A stretch of DNA of 64,000 bases from Xiphydria camelus (taxonomy: Eukaryota; Arthropoda; Insecta; Hymenoptera; Xiphydriidae): contig OY783194.1 in the NCBI GenBank assembly GCA_963678675.1, forward strand, positions 35,194,278 through 35,258,277. The letters are read 5' to 3'. Below the pieces are notes generated by a model that made no database searches, was not told the origin of the DNA, and saw nothing but the letters and a program-made list of their open reading frames with translations. This document shows, piece after piece, positions 10,821-23,330 of the stretch. The translations under genes were made by a program, and so were the position numbers. The first letter of the stretch is position 1. Every line of letters starts with the position of its first letter.

Positions 10821-12249
10821 CCCCGACGCAAGCTCTGTGCGCTTGCCGACGGTGCACCTCCTACGTATGCGTACTTCGCTCCGGGCCGTCCATTCGGATT
10901 AATTGAAGAAGCGTAGCAATTAAATTTACCGCCCCTCGTTCGCTCGGACACCTGTGGTATATCTGTAGCTGTATCTGTGGGGGGGAGGGAACGAACCCGT
11001 CGAGAGATATCGCCGAGGAACGTGGATAGTGCTTTCTGGACCACCGAGAGTCGGTTTTGCGGGGGTTCGCTCTGTTTTTTTTTCAATCTACTTCGACTTC
11101 ACGAAAACTTTCATCGTGAATTTTCCTCTTCGAGAAACTACAGCGAAAAGATATCAAGTGGGGATTCAGCCGCGAGTGCCGTTTCAATTTATTTACGAAT
11201 ACTTTCCTTTTTATTTCCATCTCAATCCTCTCTCTCTCTCTCTCCTCCTTTCTTCGAGACTGATATAGATGCAGACACAGCATCCCTTCCGACGAACATA
11301 GCCATGCTCTCCGTCGACTCGGGATCTTTCGCCGAGGGGCAGGCGTATCAAATATGCTGCCCGGGGGTGTGAAGATACTTTGATCAACCCTCCGAGTTCA
11401 ATTCGCCCCGGCGCTATTTACTTTAAGGGCTGCCCGAGAGACGCGCTACCAGCATCTTCTCTTACGCGGACCCGGCACTCGCGTATCGGAGACACGTCGC
11501 AATATCTGGAGGCCGCGCGAGTTCCATCGGACCCGCCGGTCCGGAAGTGCCTTCGCGGAGGGAACAACGAAACGAACGGCCGGACGAAGGGTGGCGAAGG
11601 AGCCGGGCCCTCCCGCACAAATATCAGCACCCTCGCGCGCACTTTTCGCGTCGGGGTCGCAAATTGGCAATTGGAGAGTAACTGATTTAGGTCGCGAAAT
11701 CGCGCGAGGAGGGCGGAACCTACCCCAAGGCAGAGCAAATATCTCGTGCAGCGCGCCGCGTCTTGCGCGGGGAAAATAGATCTCTGATCGAATCGGTGCC
11801 GGTGACTCACGCGCGCCGACGGCGTTGCTCTTCGCGACGCGAGCCTCGGCCATGTTGTTCCAGCTGCGGGGGTAAAATTAATACGAGTCGCGCTGCGATA
11901 TTGCCGCGCGGGTAATCGAGCGGAAGGCAATGCCGATATCGGGGAGGCGGGTCTTCCGATCGAGCGAACGCTTCGCGGCGTCCCGATGACGCGCGTCCGC
12001 GCGATTTGGAGTTTCCTTGGAGTCGTGGTGGGCGTTTGCTGCGAGCTTTTTCTGGCTGGATGGTCCGGTATTGGCTATATGTATACGGGGGAATATATTG
12101 ATGGATGCAGCGCTGCATGTGTGTTGACGTAGATGATCCTCGCTGTCAGGGAGGCTGTACGTGTTATATTTTTGGGAATACACGGAATAAATATAACAAT
12201 CGCGTGAAATAAAATAGTTAATATCTTATATTTCCTTTTAGATCTAAAT

Positions 12250-12560
12250 TTGATTACCGTGTTTTTCGCAATCAGCGCAAAAAACACGCAAGATAGGGTG
12301 GTCGAGTGATCGTTTCCAGAGTTTCCGATTTTCGGAAAAATGTCATGAAATTATTTTCAATTTTTCGCCAAATTTGAGATCTCTTGAATCGAGCTCTCAA
12401 TTACTCCAGCTTAGGTATGTATTTTTTTCGCGCCGGTTCTAAAAATAAGAGATTTATTGAGCAACTCTCAAAGGAACTCCGAGATATTAATGATTTTCTG
12501 AGGAGCAAAAGTATCTCATGCTTCAAAATCGCTGATATCTTCTTATATTTCCTTAGAAAT
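12250..12560 (-). repeat. Family-11 interspersed repeat fragment
   Basis: The reverse complement contains CTCTGGAAACGATCACTCGA followed by CACCCTATCTTGCGTGTTTT and a CTGATT block. The same ordered words are seen on the + strand around 39560-39640 and 60575-60640. No terminal repeats or coding frame were identified, so the class is unknown. Confidence 0.6.
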
Positions 12561-14582
12561 ATCGTCAATAAATCGATGGTTCAGCTTATTCACTGTATCG
12601 AAAAAAGAACGAGAGATATTATCGTTGACTGCGATGGAAATTTGATGGATGCGCCGCGTGCTTACCGCGAGATAACCCTCATTTTCAGGCAACGGCTATG
12701 CGTCATCCTCGTCGACCGAACGAAACGTTTCTTCCTGCAATAATAGACATACGTACATACTGATCCTCTCCGCATGTGACACACACATCCGACGACAAAC
12801 TTCCTCCCATATAACATCCCGGTGCCGAAAACAAACCGCCCACGATTACCTACAATCTTTATCTTCCTCGCTTTAATACAGAAGAACGAACCCCGCAGGA
12901 GCCGATCTCCTACAATGAATACACGCAGAAAAATATTTATCTTCCCATCCGCGTGCGTCACGTCCGCTTGAATATACAAATATCCGTAATCTCCTCTTTT
13001 TCCGACCTGGGGTTCCCCTTTCTCCTTCTCTCTCTCTCTCTTTCTGTAAACCGCATCGTGCCTCTCGCAGGGCGACAGCTCGAGGGATAACAACAGGAGC
13101 GGTGAAAGTATTTCGACAAATATACGAAAGGACCTCGTCCTACCGTACACCTGCCGTCAAGCGCATAAATCGTCCCCGCTTCTCGCGCGTCGAATTTCGG
13201 TCCATCCGAACCCGGAGGATCGTTGACAGCACGCGCGCGCACGCGACGGAATTCGTGCGAGGCGGCTCTTTCATTCCGGGAAAACAAGCTGGCGCTTAAA
13301 TTGGCACCGTGTAATTTGATTATCGACAGGGGAGAGAGCCCTCTCTAGTTATCGTCCGCAAAGAGGAGGAGTCGGGGGGGGGGGGTGAAAAAGGAGAAGG
13401 AGAGACAGAGGGGTGTCCGTACGAAATTCCGTCGTGTCGACACCAAAGTCCCGTTCAAATTAACCTCGATCTACTCCTCCCCTCCTCTTCTTTCTCTCGC
13501 GAACACGACAAGTCCATCCCTCCCCTGCGCTATAGCCTAATTCCTCGAGGGGGTGCGAAAGAGCTCTGCGCCTCCTGCTCTCCTTCTCGTCCGCATTGTG
13601 AAATGCCGCCCTTAAAATATTACCGTCAACAAGAAGCTCTTGTACACGCCCACCAATGCGAGATTGGCGCAGTCGACATTATTCTCAGTCAAAATTCCGT
13701 TCTCGGTGAATCTCCCGCCGCCAACATTTTACGAATACCATTAATATTGAGCACGGCGCTGCGCCACAAACGCGAGCCCTTCCTAAAAGACAACCCCCTA
13801 AAATCTTGGCTTAATTGCGCGCGGAGATCTCGGAAAAGACCTCTGCTTCATTTTTTATCTATGTGGACATTATACCCGCGAAGGAGGGAAGGTGGAACTC
13901 CGGAAAAAGGCCGACAAGAGACACGTCCTTCTTCGCGCGTGCCATTGTGTCCTCTCTCGTTTACGCGGCCGAGCGAGAGAAGGCACCCCCTCGCCCCGCA
14001 GCCCGTCTGGCCTCGGGGAAGGGCGGGCCGAACGGAGGGACCGGAGACACGCGTAGAATCGACGGGGGGTCCCGACTACCCCAAATGTCAGAGCTCGTTA
14101 GGGATAGAGAGTAAGTTAGCGAGAGGCCTCTCTATTTCTCTGTCTATCCCCTTCTCTCGCTCTCTCTCTCTCGCGCGCGCGCCCTCCGCAGTTCGCCTCC
14201 AACGAGTCGCGCGAGTACGTGAGCCGAAAGAATTATCGCAATTTCGAATGCACGCTGAATTGCAATCGCTCACCGTGGAAGCCAACTCGTCACACACGAC
14301 GAGGCATTCTCCGCTTCCCGCGCTGCCTCTTCCTCCTCGTCCTCGACCTCTCTCTCTTGCGACCGCTAATTATTCGTCTGCTCTGTATAGGAATTCAATC
14401 GATCGACCGCGGTAATCGAGTATTTGTATCGGCTTGCTTCGTGGAACGGAATGAGAAAATCCAGAGTGGAAAGGGAGAAACTTTGAAATACTTTAATTAA
14501 TTCTTTTCAGTGCGAGACACGTGATTTTAATAATTAATTTTTACCGCTTCGTATAATAATTCAATAGTGACAGAAATTACTA

Positions 14583-14831
14583 CACTCTCTCTCTGTAAAA
14601 AAAAATTTGTTTTGAACTTAATGTAATTGTAGAGATACATATATAAAGGTTTCATCCAAAACATGATTATGAAAATAATTATACCCCATTATGAAATTTA
14701 CAAGGGACATTTCATAAAGAAATATAGGTATTAAGTTTCATAATTATACGGTATATTAATTTTATAATCACGTATCGAAAAACAGCTTTATATTAAAGTA
14801 TACTAAAAAAATACAAATTTTGTTTACAGTG
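14583..14831. mobile_element. MITE, family 8 (TGTAAAAAAAAATTTGT ends)
   Basis: The left end TACACTCTCTCTCTGTAAAA and the right end ACAAATTTTGTTTACAGTG are inverted relatives, with an AT-rich interior containing further mirrored words (TTCATAATTATAC). Only one copy was seen in the window. TA precedes the left end, but CA follows the right end. Confidence 0.6.
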
Positions 14832-17074
14832 CATATCAGCATAGTCGTCTTTCATAGCATAATAACAGCCATCCATAACGATGACGAATCACCGTACGCG
14901 AGATACTGCTAACGATGAAAGTTTATTCCGCTGACTATTATAAATCCAATAAAAGATGCTAAACGGTCTCCTTTGTGCCCGATGCAACGCGCGAGAAATT
15001 CCAAGACATGCGCTCGACTCCCACGCGCCTCGCGGAGGGAGTGAAAGTCGCGAGTGGCGACGCGCGATGGACATCTCCGCAGCGCGAAGCGAGGAGCTAA
15101 TGATCGTTATGGGATCTCGTTGAGATGCGAGTATACGAGCGGAGGAGGGTGGGTGGAGGGGCCGCTCGGGGTACAATGTACAATGGCAGGGTTGGGCCCA
15201 GTTGCATCCATCGCCCTCCGCGTCGCGCGCGCCCCCAGGTATATTTAGCTCGCATGCATCGTAATGATATGTAGGTGTAACTCATTCATAAAACATACCC
15301 ACGTGGCGCCGAGACTCTCGAGCCGCGGCGACTGGTGTTGTATGTCTCTCCAGCGGAAAAAAAAAAGTGACGAAGGAGGAAGGTGGTGGTGCGTGGTGGA
15401 CCGTAGGCGCGTGCGTGTGTTATTGCTGCGTGCGAGAGGGGGGAGGGCTCGTTGTGTGTCCCTCGAATGAGCAGAGAGGACTGACGAATTACTTATGCCA
15501 GCCGCCGGTGTGAAAGGAGACAAATTTTAATATCCTAATGCCCGGTACCTCTTTAAATATTTATTTCTCATTATTGTGCCGATGATTGTCCCTTTTCTCC
15601 TGTTTTCGAGATCTTTGTGGTATACCTAGTAGCTAGGCAAATTTTCGAAAGGGACGAATATATTATGATAGTGACGATAGAAAAATAGATGCGAATGTGG
15701 AGTGACACGTGTTCCTTTTTTCGAGTTGGATTTCCTATTTTGTCGTAGAAAAAAAATGTATAGGATATATTGCGTGAACCTTAGCATACGTCTATGTATC
15801 AATGGTTGCATGATTAAAGGGGTAAGTAAGTAAGTACGCTATTCGCTTTTGTTTTGCTGAGCTGTGTAAAGGTATTACCCCTTCGATCTCGTGCAATCAC
15901 TGAAACGTAGACATAATATGCTGAGGTTCACGTTGTATATTAATATATTTGGGTCGTTATATTCAATGAGAGGCACGCACTGAGCAAAGAAGGCTACGGT
16001 AGTGCATTCGGCACACCCGCATCGGATCGCAGTACGTGTTCACCGCTACACCTCTTCGACAAAGTATTCCACACTCGTACCCCGTCCCATATCAGTACCC
16101 CTTAATTCCGCACCACCTATATATAGATAACGCCGTCGCCGTCATGAATTTAACGGGATTTAGGTAAAAATAACTCGGGCGCACGTAGCCATGGTAACAC
16201 GTTTCCTCGCGTCTAGCGAGAGGGATAAGCGAGCTTCTCCGCAGGACACGTACGCGCGTCCTGAGGGAAGAGGGTGCATCCTCCATCGTGTTCTTGGGGG
16301 ACGTTAACTAGGTTACAGCGGTTCTCATCCACCGCTCGTGTTATTCCCGGTCTCTGCGCTATTCTCCCGCCGACTCGACAAAGAAATGCAAAATCCTCTG
16401 CGGAGGATTCCGAATCGCAGGTGAGGGCGATTTTCGACGCGCCGTAGGGTACACCGCGTCGCGTTCACTCGAGGGCGCGGAGGGAAGGGGTTAAATCGAG
16501 ACTATCGCATCGCGAGTGCCTCTCGAGCGCGCACTCGAGACCGAGGACGTCGCCCTTCCTATCTGGGGCATCGACGTACCCCACGAGACGCTCTGTATAT
16601 CGTATATCGCCCGCGTAAAAACAATGGAGGGGTAAAAAATCCCCAGTCGGAAGAGGATGGGAGGGGGGAGCACGTGGCGCTTCCGAGGGGGAGAGAGAAA
16701 GAGAGAGGGAAGAGTCGACCAAAGAAAGACACTCGGGTGGATGGACAGAGAGGGACCCCCTCTCCCTCGCGTCGCAGAGGTACACACTGCGGCGTACGCG
16801 CGCCGTATACGCATACACGCATACGCTTAGCGCGTAACTCGCGTAACGGAGACCACATGTTCCCTCCGCTGCTCCTCTTTACCTCGCGCCAGGGGGAATC
16901 CCCTGCGTCTCTTTCCTTTTTTTCTTTTTTGCGGCCGATCTTTCTCTCGTTTTCTCCCTCTCCTTCTCGCTCGTAGGCGCGACGCGGACGCCCCGTATAC
17001 ATAGATGTGCACGTGGGTACGCGTCCGTCACACATACCTACACACGTGCGCGTATATACGGCGCCAGTGTAGGG

Positions 17075-17094
17075 TCGCGCGCGCGCGCGCGCGC
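17075..17094. repeat. Alternating (CG)n tract
   Basis: A pure purine-pyrimidine alternation of about 20 bases. Similar tracts occur at 20184-20203, 38021-38042, 41321-41336, 46549-46564 and 58932-58949. Such tracts can adopt Z-DNA. Their survival implies little CpG decay here. Confidence 0.85.
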
Positions 17095-17295
17095 TTGACT
17101 TTTCTAAGAAGAAAGCGTTCACAAAGGTGGAAAGAGGGGGTGGGAGAAAAAGACAAAAATTTCGCTTCCTCCCTGGAAGGCTGCCATTTCCCGAGAGGCA
17201 AGAGAGTGCCTCTCGGTATATATTAGGGGATTGCATTGAAAGACGCTGCTTTTTTTCTTGTTTCAAAAACATTGCGTCGTAATAAAATGTGTGAA

Positions 17296-17490
17296 TACCT
17301 CGATCGAAGTATTTGCCTTCGGAAGCTATAACTTCTTTCCATCTTTTCTGGCAGAAGTTGAATTCCGCCACGAAAGAATTGTCTACTTTTTGAGCTAATC
17401 CACTCGGCAACCCAATTTTTGACTTCTTGGTAATTATGGAAGTGTATATCTTTAGAGTCGTGATGCATCGATCTAAACAAAAAATGATAA
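17296..17490 (-). pseudogene. Mariner transposase C-terminal fragment, truncated and frameshifted
   Basis: Read on the minus strand this encodes LFRSMHH, then FHNYQEVKNWVAEWISSK and QFFRGGIQLLPE. The frame then slips by one base near 17343, and KRWKEVIASEGKYFD follows. This order (FRSM, YEEVK-W-EW-SK, FF-RGI-LLPERW-KV-AS-G-YF) is the characteristic carboxyl end of mariner-family DNA transposases, which cut and paste at TA sites using a DD(34)D catalytic core. The catalytic core and N-terminal DNA-binding part should lie at higher coordinates but are absent: similarity stops near 17490. The copy is dead, being 5'-truncated with at least one frameshift. It lies in the intron between exons B and C and has no visible role in the host gene. 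Confidence 0.85.
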
Positions 17491-19534
17491 TAAAAAATAG
17501 CAGTCTAATGACTGAATCTTAATGAGAAATGTCCGTAATTCAGAGTGATACAAGAAGTATTAGTCACTGTGTACGACATAAGCAGTTAGAGCCATCATCA
17601 AGAGAACAGCGGCTTTTCAATGCAACCTTCTAATGATAAAGAAATATATACAGAATATCTCGGCGAAAAGCACGCGTATAATTCCGCCCTCTCGCTCCCG
17701 CCCGTCGCCAGTGGCTCTCTCGAGTGGCTCGGGCCTGTCGCGTAATCGGGCGACGGCGGCACGCGCTTTTTTCCCCTCTTTTTTGCTCCCTCCGTCTCAA
17801 CCTCCTCCTCCCGTTTTTCTTTCCCCACGTTTGCACGACGGGGTGTCCTCGTTTCCGCGCAGAAGGACGCCGAAATTTCATTGCCAGGCGAATCCTCGCC
17901 GAAAGTGCTCTCGGTCGTCGCGTCTCGCATCATTCATTGGAATCGATAGAGGAGGAGCGCGAGTGTTTTAGCTGTTGGGTTAAATCGAATTTTACCCCGC
18001 TTTGATACAAAGAAAATCAGTCGTTTTAATTACGCACAGTGAAAAATATCCGAACTCAATGACCAAATAAACTGCAGCGAAGCTATTATAAAACTTTCCT
18101 GACATTCGATATTACAATGGCCGTGATTTTCGGAGCAGCAAACAAAAAATACGTCGACCAGAACGATCGATTTTTCAGCCATACCCGTTTCAACGACACT
18201 CGCTCGCCGGTGTTTGTCGCCATTAACCACGATTCTACACACGTGTGTCGTACGAGGCCGAGTTATTTCAACGGGATCGATCCGCGTAGGTGCTTCCCCG
18301 CTACGACACGGCACTTCCCGAACGATCTCGAGCGACGATAGCGCAACGACACGTCCGGCGCGATTTCGCCGCAGAAATTCGACGACCGATCGATATTTGG
18401 GCCCCGGTCGATTACACCGAACGCGACCGATGCGAGCGATATCGCCACCCCACCCGGCAATACAGCGCCGAAGTAGGCATGTACGTCGGGTATACGTTAA
18501 ACGCGAACCGTCGACCGGCATGACAATTAATGACGCTGGCCCTAGGAGTGCCTGGAATAGCAATCGATCGGTCGACACCTGCCGGGAATACTCATGGCTC
18601 GATTGTCCTTTGGCGGAGTCGCGACCGCTGCTTTTTCCGCGCGCGTATATCCTACCGCGAAACCGGGTCTGCGCTCCGACGCGCTCATCCCCGCTGCAAG
18701 GTCGGCGAGACCGCCGCGAGGATATCTCCTCGTGAGAAAGAAACGTCGTCTTCGCTCCGCCACGCCGCGTCGAACCGCGGCCGCGTCGTATCAATGATCT
18801 CCAATCAATCGCTAATGAATTTATAGCCACTCCAGAAGCGGCCCGTTAATTCCGCCGGATTATCGCGCCCGTCGAAACTTACCGGGTCAACGGCTCTATT
18901 TCGGTAAAGTTACGAAACTTACCGCGCCGCCCTCCTCTGATTCCGCGATCGACCAATCGCGAGACGCTTGCAACCGTCCGCTTCCCCACTTTCCCCCCTC
19001 CGCGTTATTTTCGCTTCCCATAGGATCCTCCACACCGTGGAAACTTTCGTGCTGCCTTTCGAGGCGGGAGATTCTCTTTGAGTTTCGTTTCACTGCTTTC
19101 CGAGATGGACTCGAGATTCCGACGCTTCCTTCCCGTAGTCAGAGACGCGCGCGCCGTTCCACCGGCGGTATATTTCTACTTCGCCCGCTCTTATTTACGA
19201 CGCGCTTCACTCTCTCGCGTTGCGGTCTTCTGTCGATAAATTTCCTTCGGCTCTTCGGACGTAGCCCCGGGATCTGATTATTGCCGGGTAATCTTGTAAG
19301 TCGTCCTATTCGAGAGGCGCCTTCCCTTGAGACTTTTCCGCTCCGTGACTCGAAGTTTCCTCAGTTCGCTCACGGGCGAACTGCGCGGAGCTCAATCCTC
19401 GCGAGAATCGACCTCTCGGGATATTAATTTCACCTCCGATCTCTGAAACTGTCTCGACGTATCCGTAGATACGTTATTTATATCGATTTCGAGGTACTTT
19501 TAATGCAAAAGTCTCTTATGAACTGCTGTAAACA
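17491..19534. other. Intronic DNA, CpG-rich, no gene recognised
   Basis: The segment 18050-18830 is open in several frames on both strands at once because of CGA/CGC-rich composition. The frames encode basic, low-complexity peptides without domain features, so I do not call a gene. No inverted-repeat element was found until 19535. Confidence 0.45.
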
Positions 19535-19787
19535 CACTGAGAAAAATAACTCGGTTAATCGAACCAAAATTCTGGAGACGATGACCAAACCGTTTCGTGA
19601 AATATTATATATTATAGATCCTCCATCTGTTTGGTCAGACTGACCATTTTTCGGTTAGAATAACTAAACATTTACTTATAATAACTTGATATTTGGTTCA
19701 AACGAACAGTAAGGATTTTGGTTAGAACAACAAAACGCATCAAACTAAAGGAGTTTTGTCATTTTAATCTAATCATTTTTCTCAATG
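19535..19787. mobile_element. MITE, family 1 (CACTGAGAAAAATAACTCGG)
   Basis: It starts CACTGAGAAAAATAACTCGG and ends AATCATTTTTCTCAATG. Internal words such as AATTCTGGA, GACCAAACCG, TTTGGTTCAA and TAACTAAAC recur in the copies at 21365-21616, 55011-55497 (reversed) and 63011-63276. This copy and the next flank exon C in the same orientation. Confidence 0.85.
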
Positions 19788-21005
19788 CGCACCGGACAAT
19801 CATTTCGAAATTCCTCCCGCAACAGCCCTTCCTCGATCGACCCGCGCACACGCCTCCGGGACTCGATTATTTCCCGCGCTTCCGATAGCTCGCCCCCTTC
19901 GTCCGCGCCTGCAGCTTCGCCCCCCTCGAGGCTCCGCACTCCTCCGCAGATCCGAAGTTCGAAGCGCGCGAGACTGCGAGGTCCGCGCAACCCTTTCCCG
20001 CGTGTGTACCGAGCTCTCGTCGTCGGGGTGTTCCCCAAAGTAGACGAGGCCCTCCTCGCACGATGCGCGCGTAACCGCGCTCACGTATACGCCAGGAGAA
20101 CGACGAGGCGCAGATTCAGTTACGTCCGGTGCGTCGCGCCGTCGAGACGTGTGCGTGTGTGTCGCTCGCTCCCACGTCGGACTCGCGCGCGCGCGCGCGC
20201 GCGTGTGGTGCCCCGTCCGAGATGCGTCCCGACGCGGACTGTCGACTACGTTTCGACGGCGGTGCGGCACTCGAGAGCCCGATAAAGGCGGCGAAGGCGC
20301 GCAAAAAGCTGCATTGAGGTGCGGGGCCCGGCGCGTCGGCTGCAATATCGCGCGGATAAACAAATAAATGGGTTTCGCTCGACGCCGCGCGTCTCCGACG
20401 GCGGAGAGCTTCAATCTCGTCGGATAAGTGGCTCGCGCGGATGATATCGTCGGGGAGACGACGATCGGACCTTGTCTCGCGCGTTTCGGTGCTCCGTGGA
20501 GTGCGGCATAGAGAAACGATCGTTGTGTAAATGTGCGACTGATTTTTTTAGTACAAATATGAGAGCGTAAAAAGTATCTATATACGTCCTTCCTTGAGTG
20601 CCTTCGTCGAAGCGAGTGTTATATCGAGAAGCGATCGATACCCGAAGTGCCTCGGCGAACGTCGAGACCGAAAATCGTCTCCAATTTAGAAAGTCGAATC
20701 GGGTGTTCGCGCGGCGATCGATAGGATCGGCTCCATCGATCGTGTCGCCGCGATCGCGATTGTCGGTGCGACATCGAAGCGGATCCGTCGTATAGATGCC
20801 ATCGTCTAAACGAGCGGCGATCCGTACCGCGTGACCCGCGCGCAGAGGATCGCGGCTGCTTTCGATCGGAAAGGGCCGTCGAATTCGTTACAGGAGTCAC
20901 AATACGGAGGGACGCATCGCGAGCCCGATGCCCGACCGGCTGGACGCATGACTCTCGTTCCTCCGCGGTCCACGTGGATCTCTCTCGTCTCGAGGCGAGG
21001 CCGAG
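19788..21005 (+). promoter_or_regulatory. CpG-rich presumed promoter and 5' UTR of exon C
   Basis: A strongly GC- and CpG-rich stretch with an alternating CG tract (20184-20203) leads into exon C. A stop codon in the exon C frame at 20949-20951 shows the ATG at 21006 is the first in-frame start. Several short upstream ATGs exist, for example at 20798. No core promoter motif is asserted. The call rests on composition and position. Confidence 0.35.
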
Positions 21006-21089
21006 ATGGCCTGCATCAGGGCACCGAGATCCGTCCGAGGCTCGTGCGACGACATTAATAAGGCCGACTCGACGCGCAACATAGTTCAG
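21006..21089 (+). CDS. sick: Exon C: short alternative first coding exon of sickie/NAV (28 aa)
   Basis: ATG 21006 opens 28 codons (MACIRAPRSV, then RGSCDDINKADSTRNIVQ) ending at a CAG|GTATAT donor in phase 0. Joined to the CH exon it gives ..RNIVQ-IYTDWANHYL, placing the CH domain almost at the N-terminus. That would be an isoform lacking the SxIP-bearing leader of exon A. An in-frame stop at 20949 limits upward extension. The ATG context (GAGATGG) is good. It is too short for homology recognition. The support is frame closure, phase and location after a CpG-rich block 4.1 kb before the CH exon. Confidence 0.5.
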
Positions 21090-21364
21090 GTATATCTCGA
21101 CGCGACGGTCGTCCGATCTCCGCGGCGCGTTGATCGACGGCCCTGACCGTCGCCCCGACGCGTCTGGCCCGGCTCGTAAATGTTTACGTGCCTGAAGTTT
21201 GGAACGTTTGGAAGTTTGAATGAAAATTTTGATTTTTTAAGAGACTGTGGCCAATGTTGAGTTTATTGGTTACTTGAACTGTAGAGACATTTTTGCGAAC
21301 TATTGCGACTGTTGGAAATAAACTGATCGATAAAATGTGTCAATGAAGTTCCGACTAGAAACCA

Positions 21365-21616
21365 CACTGAGAAAAATAACTCGGTTAATCGAACCAAAAT
21401 TCTGGAAACGATGACCAAACCGTTTCGTGAAATAAATATATTATAGATCTCCTCCATTTTTTTTGATTAAAATAACTAAACGTTTGGTTGGGATAACTGA
21501 ACATTTAATTAGAATAATTTGATATTTGGTTCAATTGGCCAGTATTTTGGATAAAATAACTAAACGCGTCAAAGTACATTTGTTTTGTCATTTTAACCTA
21601 ATTATTTTTCTCAATG
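21365..21616. mobile_element. MITE, family 1
   Basis: It has the same ends as the copy at 19535 (CACTGAGAAAAATAACTCGG ... TTATTTTTCTCAATG), with CA on both outer sides. The two copies are direct repeats about 1.8 kb apart with exon C and its CpG-rich leader between them. Confidence 0.85.
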
Positions 21617-22717
21617 CATGGACAATGTAGAGTTTATTGATTGCTTTATTTCTGATAGTCGCTCAGAACGTAAAAATATCTCCATAAATCGATAAACTGA
21701 ACACTGCCCATGGTCTTTTAAAATCGACATTTTTCGTTCAAATTAACGCTCGGCACACTCGATAAACTCAACATTGCTACGGTCATTTAAAAAGTCGAAA
21801 TTTTTCTTTCAAACGTACGTTCGAAACTTCAGGCGCTCCATAAATTTTTCCTCCGCGCTCCACGCAGCGGTGTCTCCCCCCTTCCTCCCCGCGGCGCGCG
21901 TTCTACCGGTATTTCCAGATTGACGGAAGAGCTTTGAATCCTCGGACGACTCGAATTCGCGGCGGGAAGATAAATGGGAGCAGCGTACAGGGACGAAGAG
22001 AGGAAAGAGCGACACGGCGGTGCTCGGCGCTTAGAATAATAGAGATTAGACGCGAGTGGTGACCCGAAATTATGAAGGAAGTCATCTTGGTTCTCTCTTT
22101 GGCTCGCTCAAAAATAGTCTCCGACTCCGAGACTCGCGCCTCCCTCGTACGCGCTCCACGCGTGTGCGCGTGGAGCGGGAGGCGCGCGTGCGCGTCGCGG
22201 TACGCGTACACGGTGACTAAACTCACTCTTCCTCCGTCCAGCCTCACCCTCTCCGACCCTCGCGCAACTCCCGTCGTCTCGTGTGCCGCTACTCTATTCT
22301 CTCTCTCTCCGTTTCTTTCTCTCGTCGCGCGGACTCTTTTCCGTCCCGTTGCGAAAAGCATTGGCTTTCTCCCAACGCGACGATCCGGCCGCGCGGGCGT
22401 CCAGAAGCCGATGCACCTACTTCGGAGGTGGCGGGAGGCACGAAAGGGGCGCGATAAGTTTCCACTCCTTTAGCGCGGACGCCTCGTTTCTCCTATGTGG
22501 CGCGAGTGACGCAACGAGCGAAAAGGAAAAAGAGAGGGGAGCACCGTGAACCGCCGGCCATTTCCGGTTCTCGAATTCCTGATTAAAATCCGTGTCATTC
22601 GCGCGCCCTTTCTCATCGTCGTTTGCGAGAGGAGGCGTGGGAGAGGGGATAAGAGGATTCCCCGCGATCCAATCTGCATTTTTACGGTCCGTCTCTCTCT
22701 CTCTCTCTCTCTCTCTC

Positions 22718-22862
22718 CTCGCGATTCGTTTCACTCTCGAGCTTAATGGCCGTGATATAAGTATCTCGCGGGTTGCGCGAGGTGCATTAATACACGTCCG
22801 TGATGTGTGGGTATAGGAATGCACGCGGGTCACGTTAAAAACTCGAATAAACTTGACACGAG
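22718..22862. repeat. Segmental duplication, copy 1
   Basis: Ordered words TTCACTC, TTAATGGCC, TGATATAAGTATCTC, GCGAGGTGCATTAATACACG and a TAAAAA..CGA..GA..CGAG tail match 23793-23943, about 1.08 kb away. The duplicated block is separated by two inserted repeat elements (families 6 and 5). Confidence 0.7.
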
Positions 22863-22938
22863 GAAGAGTGAGGTCTCGTGTAGTCATTTTTTTAGAATTC
22901 TGTGCTCGTTATTTTTTCGTGACGGAATCGATATACAT

Positions 22939-23324
22939 AAGGTAACTGTTCCAATATCCAGACGGCTGAGCTCAGTATTCGGAGAGTTACATTGTAAAAA
23001 ATTGTGGGGTGTGGACCTACGTGGACCACTTTTGTTATTAAATAACAATGGCATGAGACAGAATTACACCAGATGTGATTTATACCTATAGCTCCACACC
23101 GGTGAAATAGTGTTAAAAATTGACACCATTTTCTTACTGTGTATAACATTCATACAGCAGATTTACTCAGGGCTCTTACTATAGTGACACTTCCTGTGCA
23201 CACACATTAATTTACTGAAGATTTCTTTCCACTAGTCGAGACTTTTCATCTCATGCAATAATTTGAATTATATTCAAATATGTCCGACTACTAGAACGTG
23301 TCTTGCTACTGGGACAATTACCTT
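22939..23324 (-). mobile_element. MITE, family 6 (AAGGTAAYTGTCCCAGTA ends), with nested insertion
   Basis: The ends are AAGGTAACTGTTCCAATA and TACTGGGACAATTACCTT, which are inverted. Body words (ATTCATACAGCAGATTTACT, GAAGATTTCTTTCCACTAGT, AATAATTTGAATTATA) match the reverse complement of 35048-35265. About 22991-23148 has no counterpart there and has its own inverted ends (TGTAAAAAATTG / CATTTTCTTACTGT), so it is a second insertion. Confidence 0.75.
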
Positions 23325-23330
23325 ATACCA

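Larger units (their letters stand above)
10821..17295. other. Intronic DNA between exon B and the mariner remnant
   Basis: No coding exon or RNA gene was recognised. It holds a family-11 repeat fragment (about 12250-12560), a poly-G run at 13374-13385, CT-rich tracts (about 11227-11246, 14156-14172), an inverted-repeat element at 14583-14831 and an alternating CG tract at 17075-17094. Long open frames on both strands in the GC-rich parts overlap one another and carry no family signature. Confidence 0.5.

Noticed and set aside
16385..16420. ATG-led 11-codon frame ending at CGCAG|GTGAGG in phase 2
   Set aside because: Phase does not fit the next exon (25212). A jump to 56154 would skip the whole CH domain from a position upstream of it. 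Too short to weigh.
18030..18830. Long open frames on both strands (up to 266 codons on the minus strand)
   Set aside because: Several frames are open at once in CGA/CGC-rich DNA. The peptides are basic and featureless, with no splice or domain logic.
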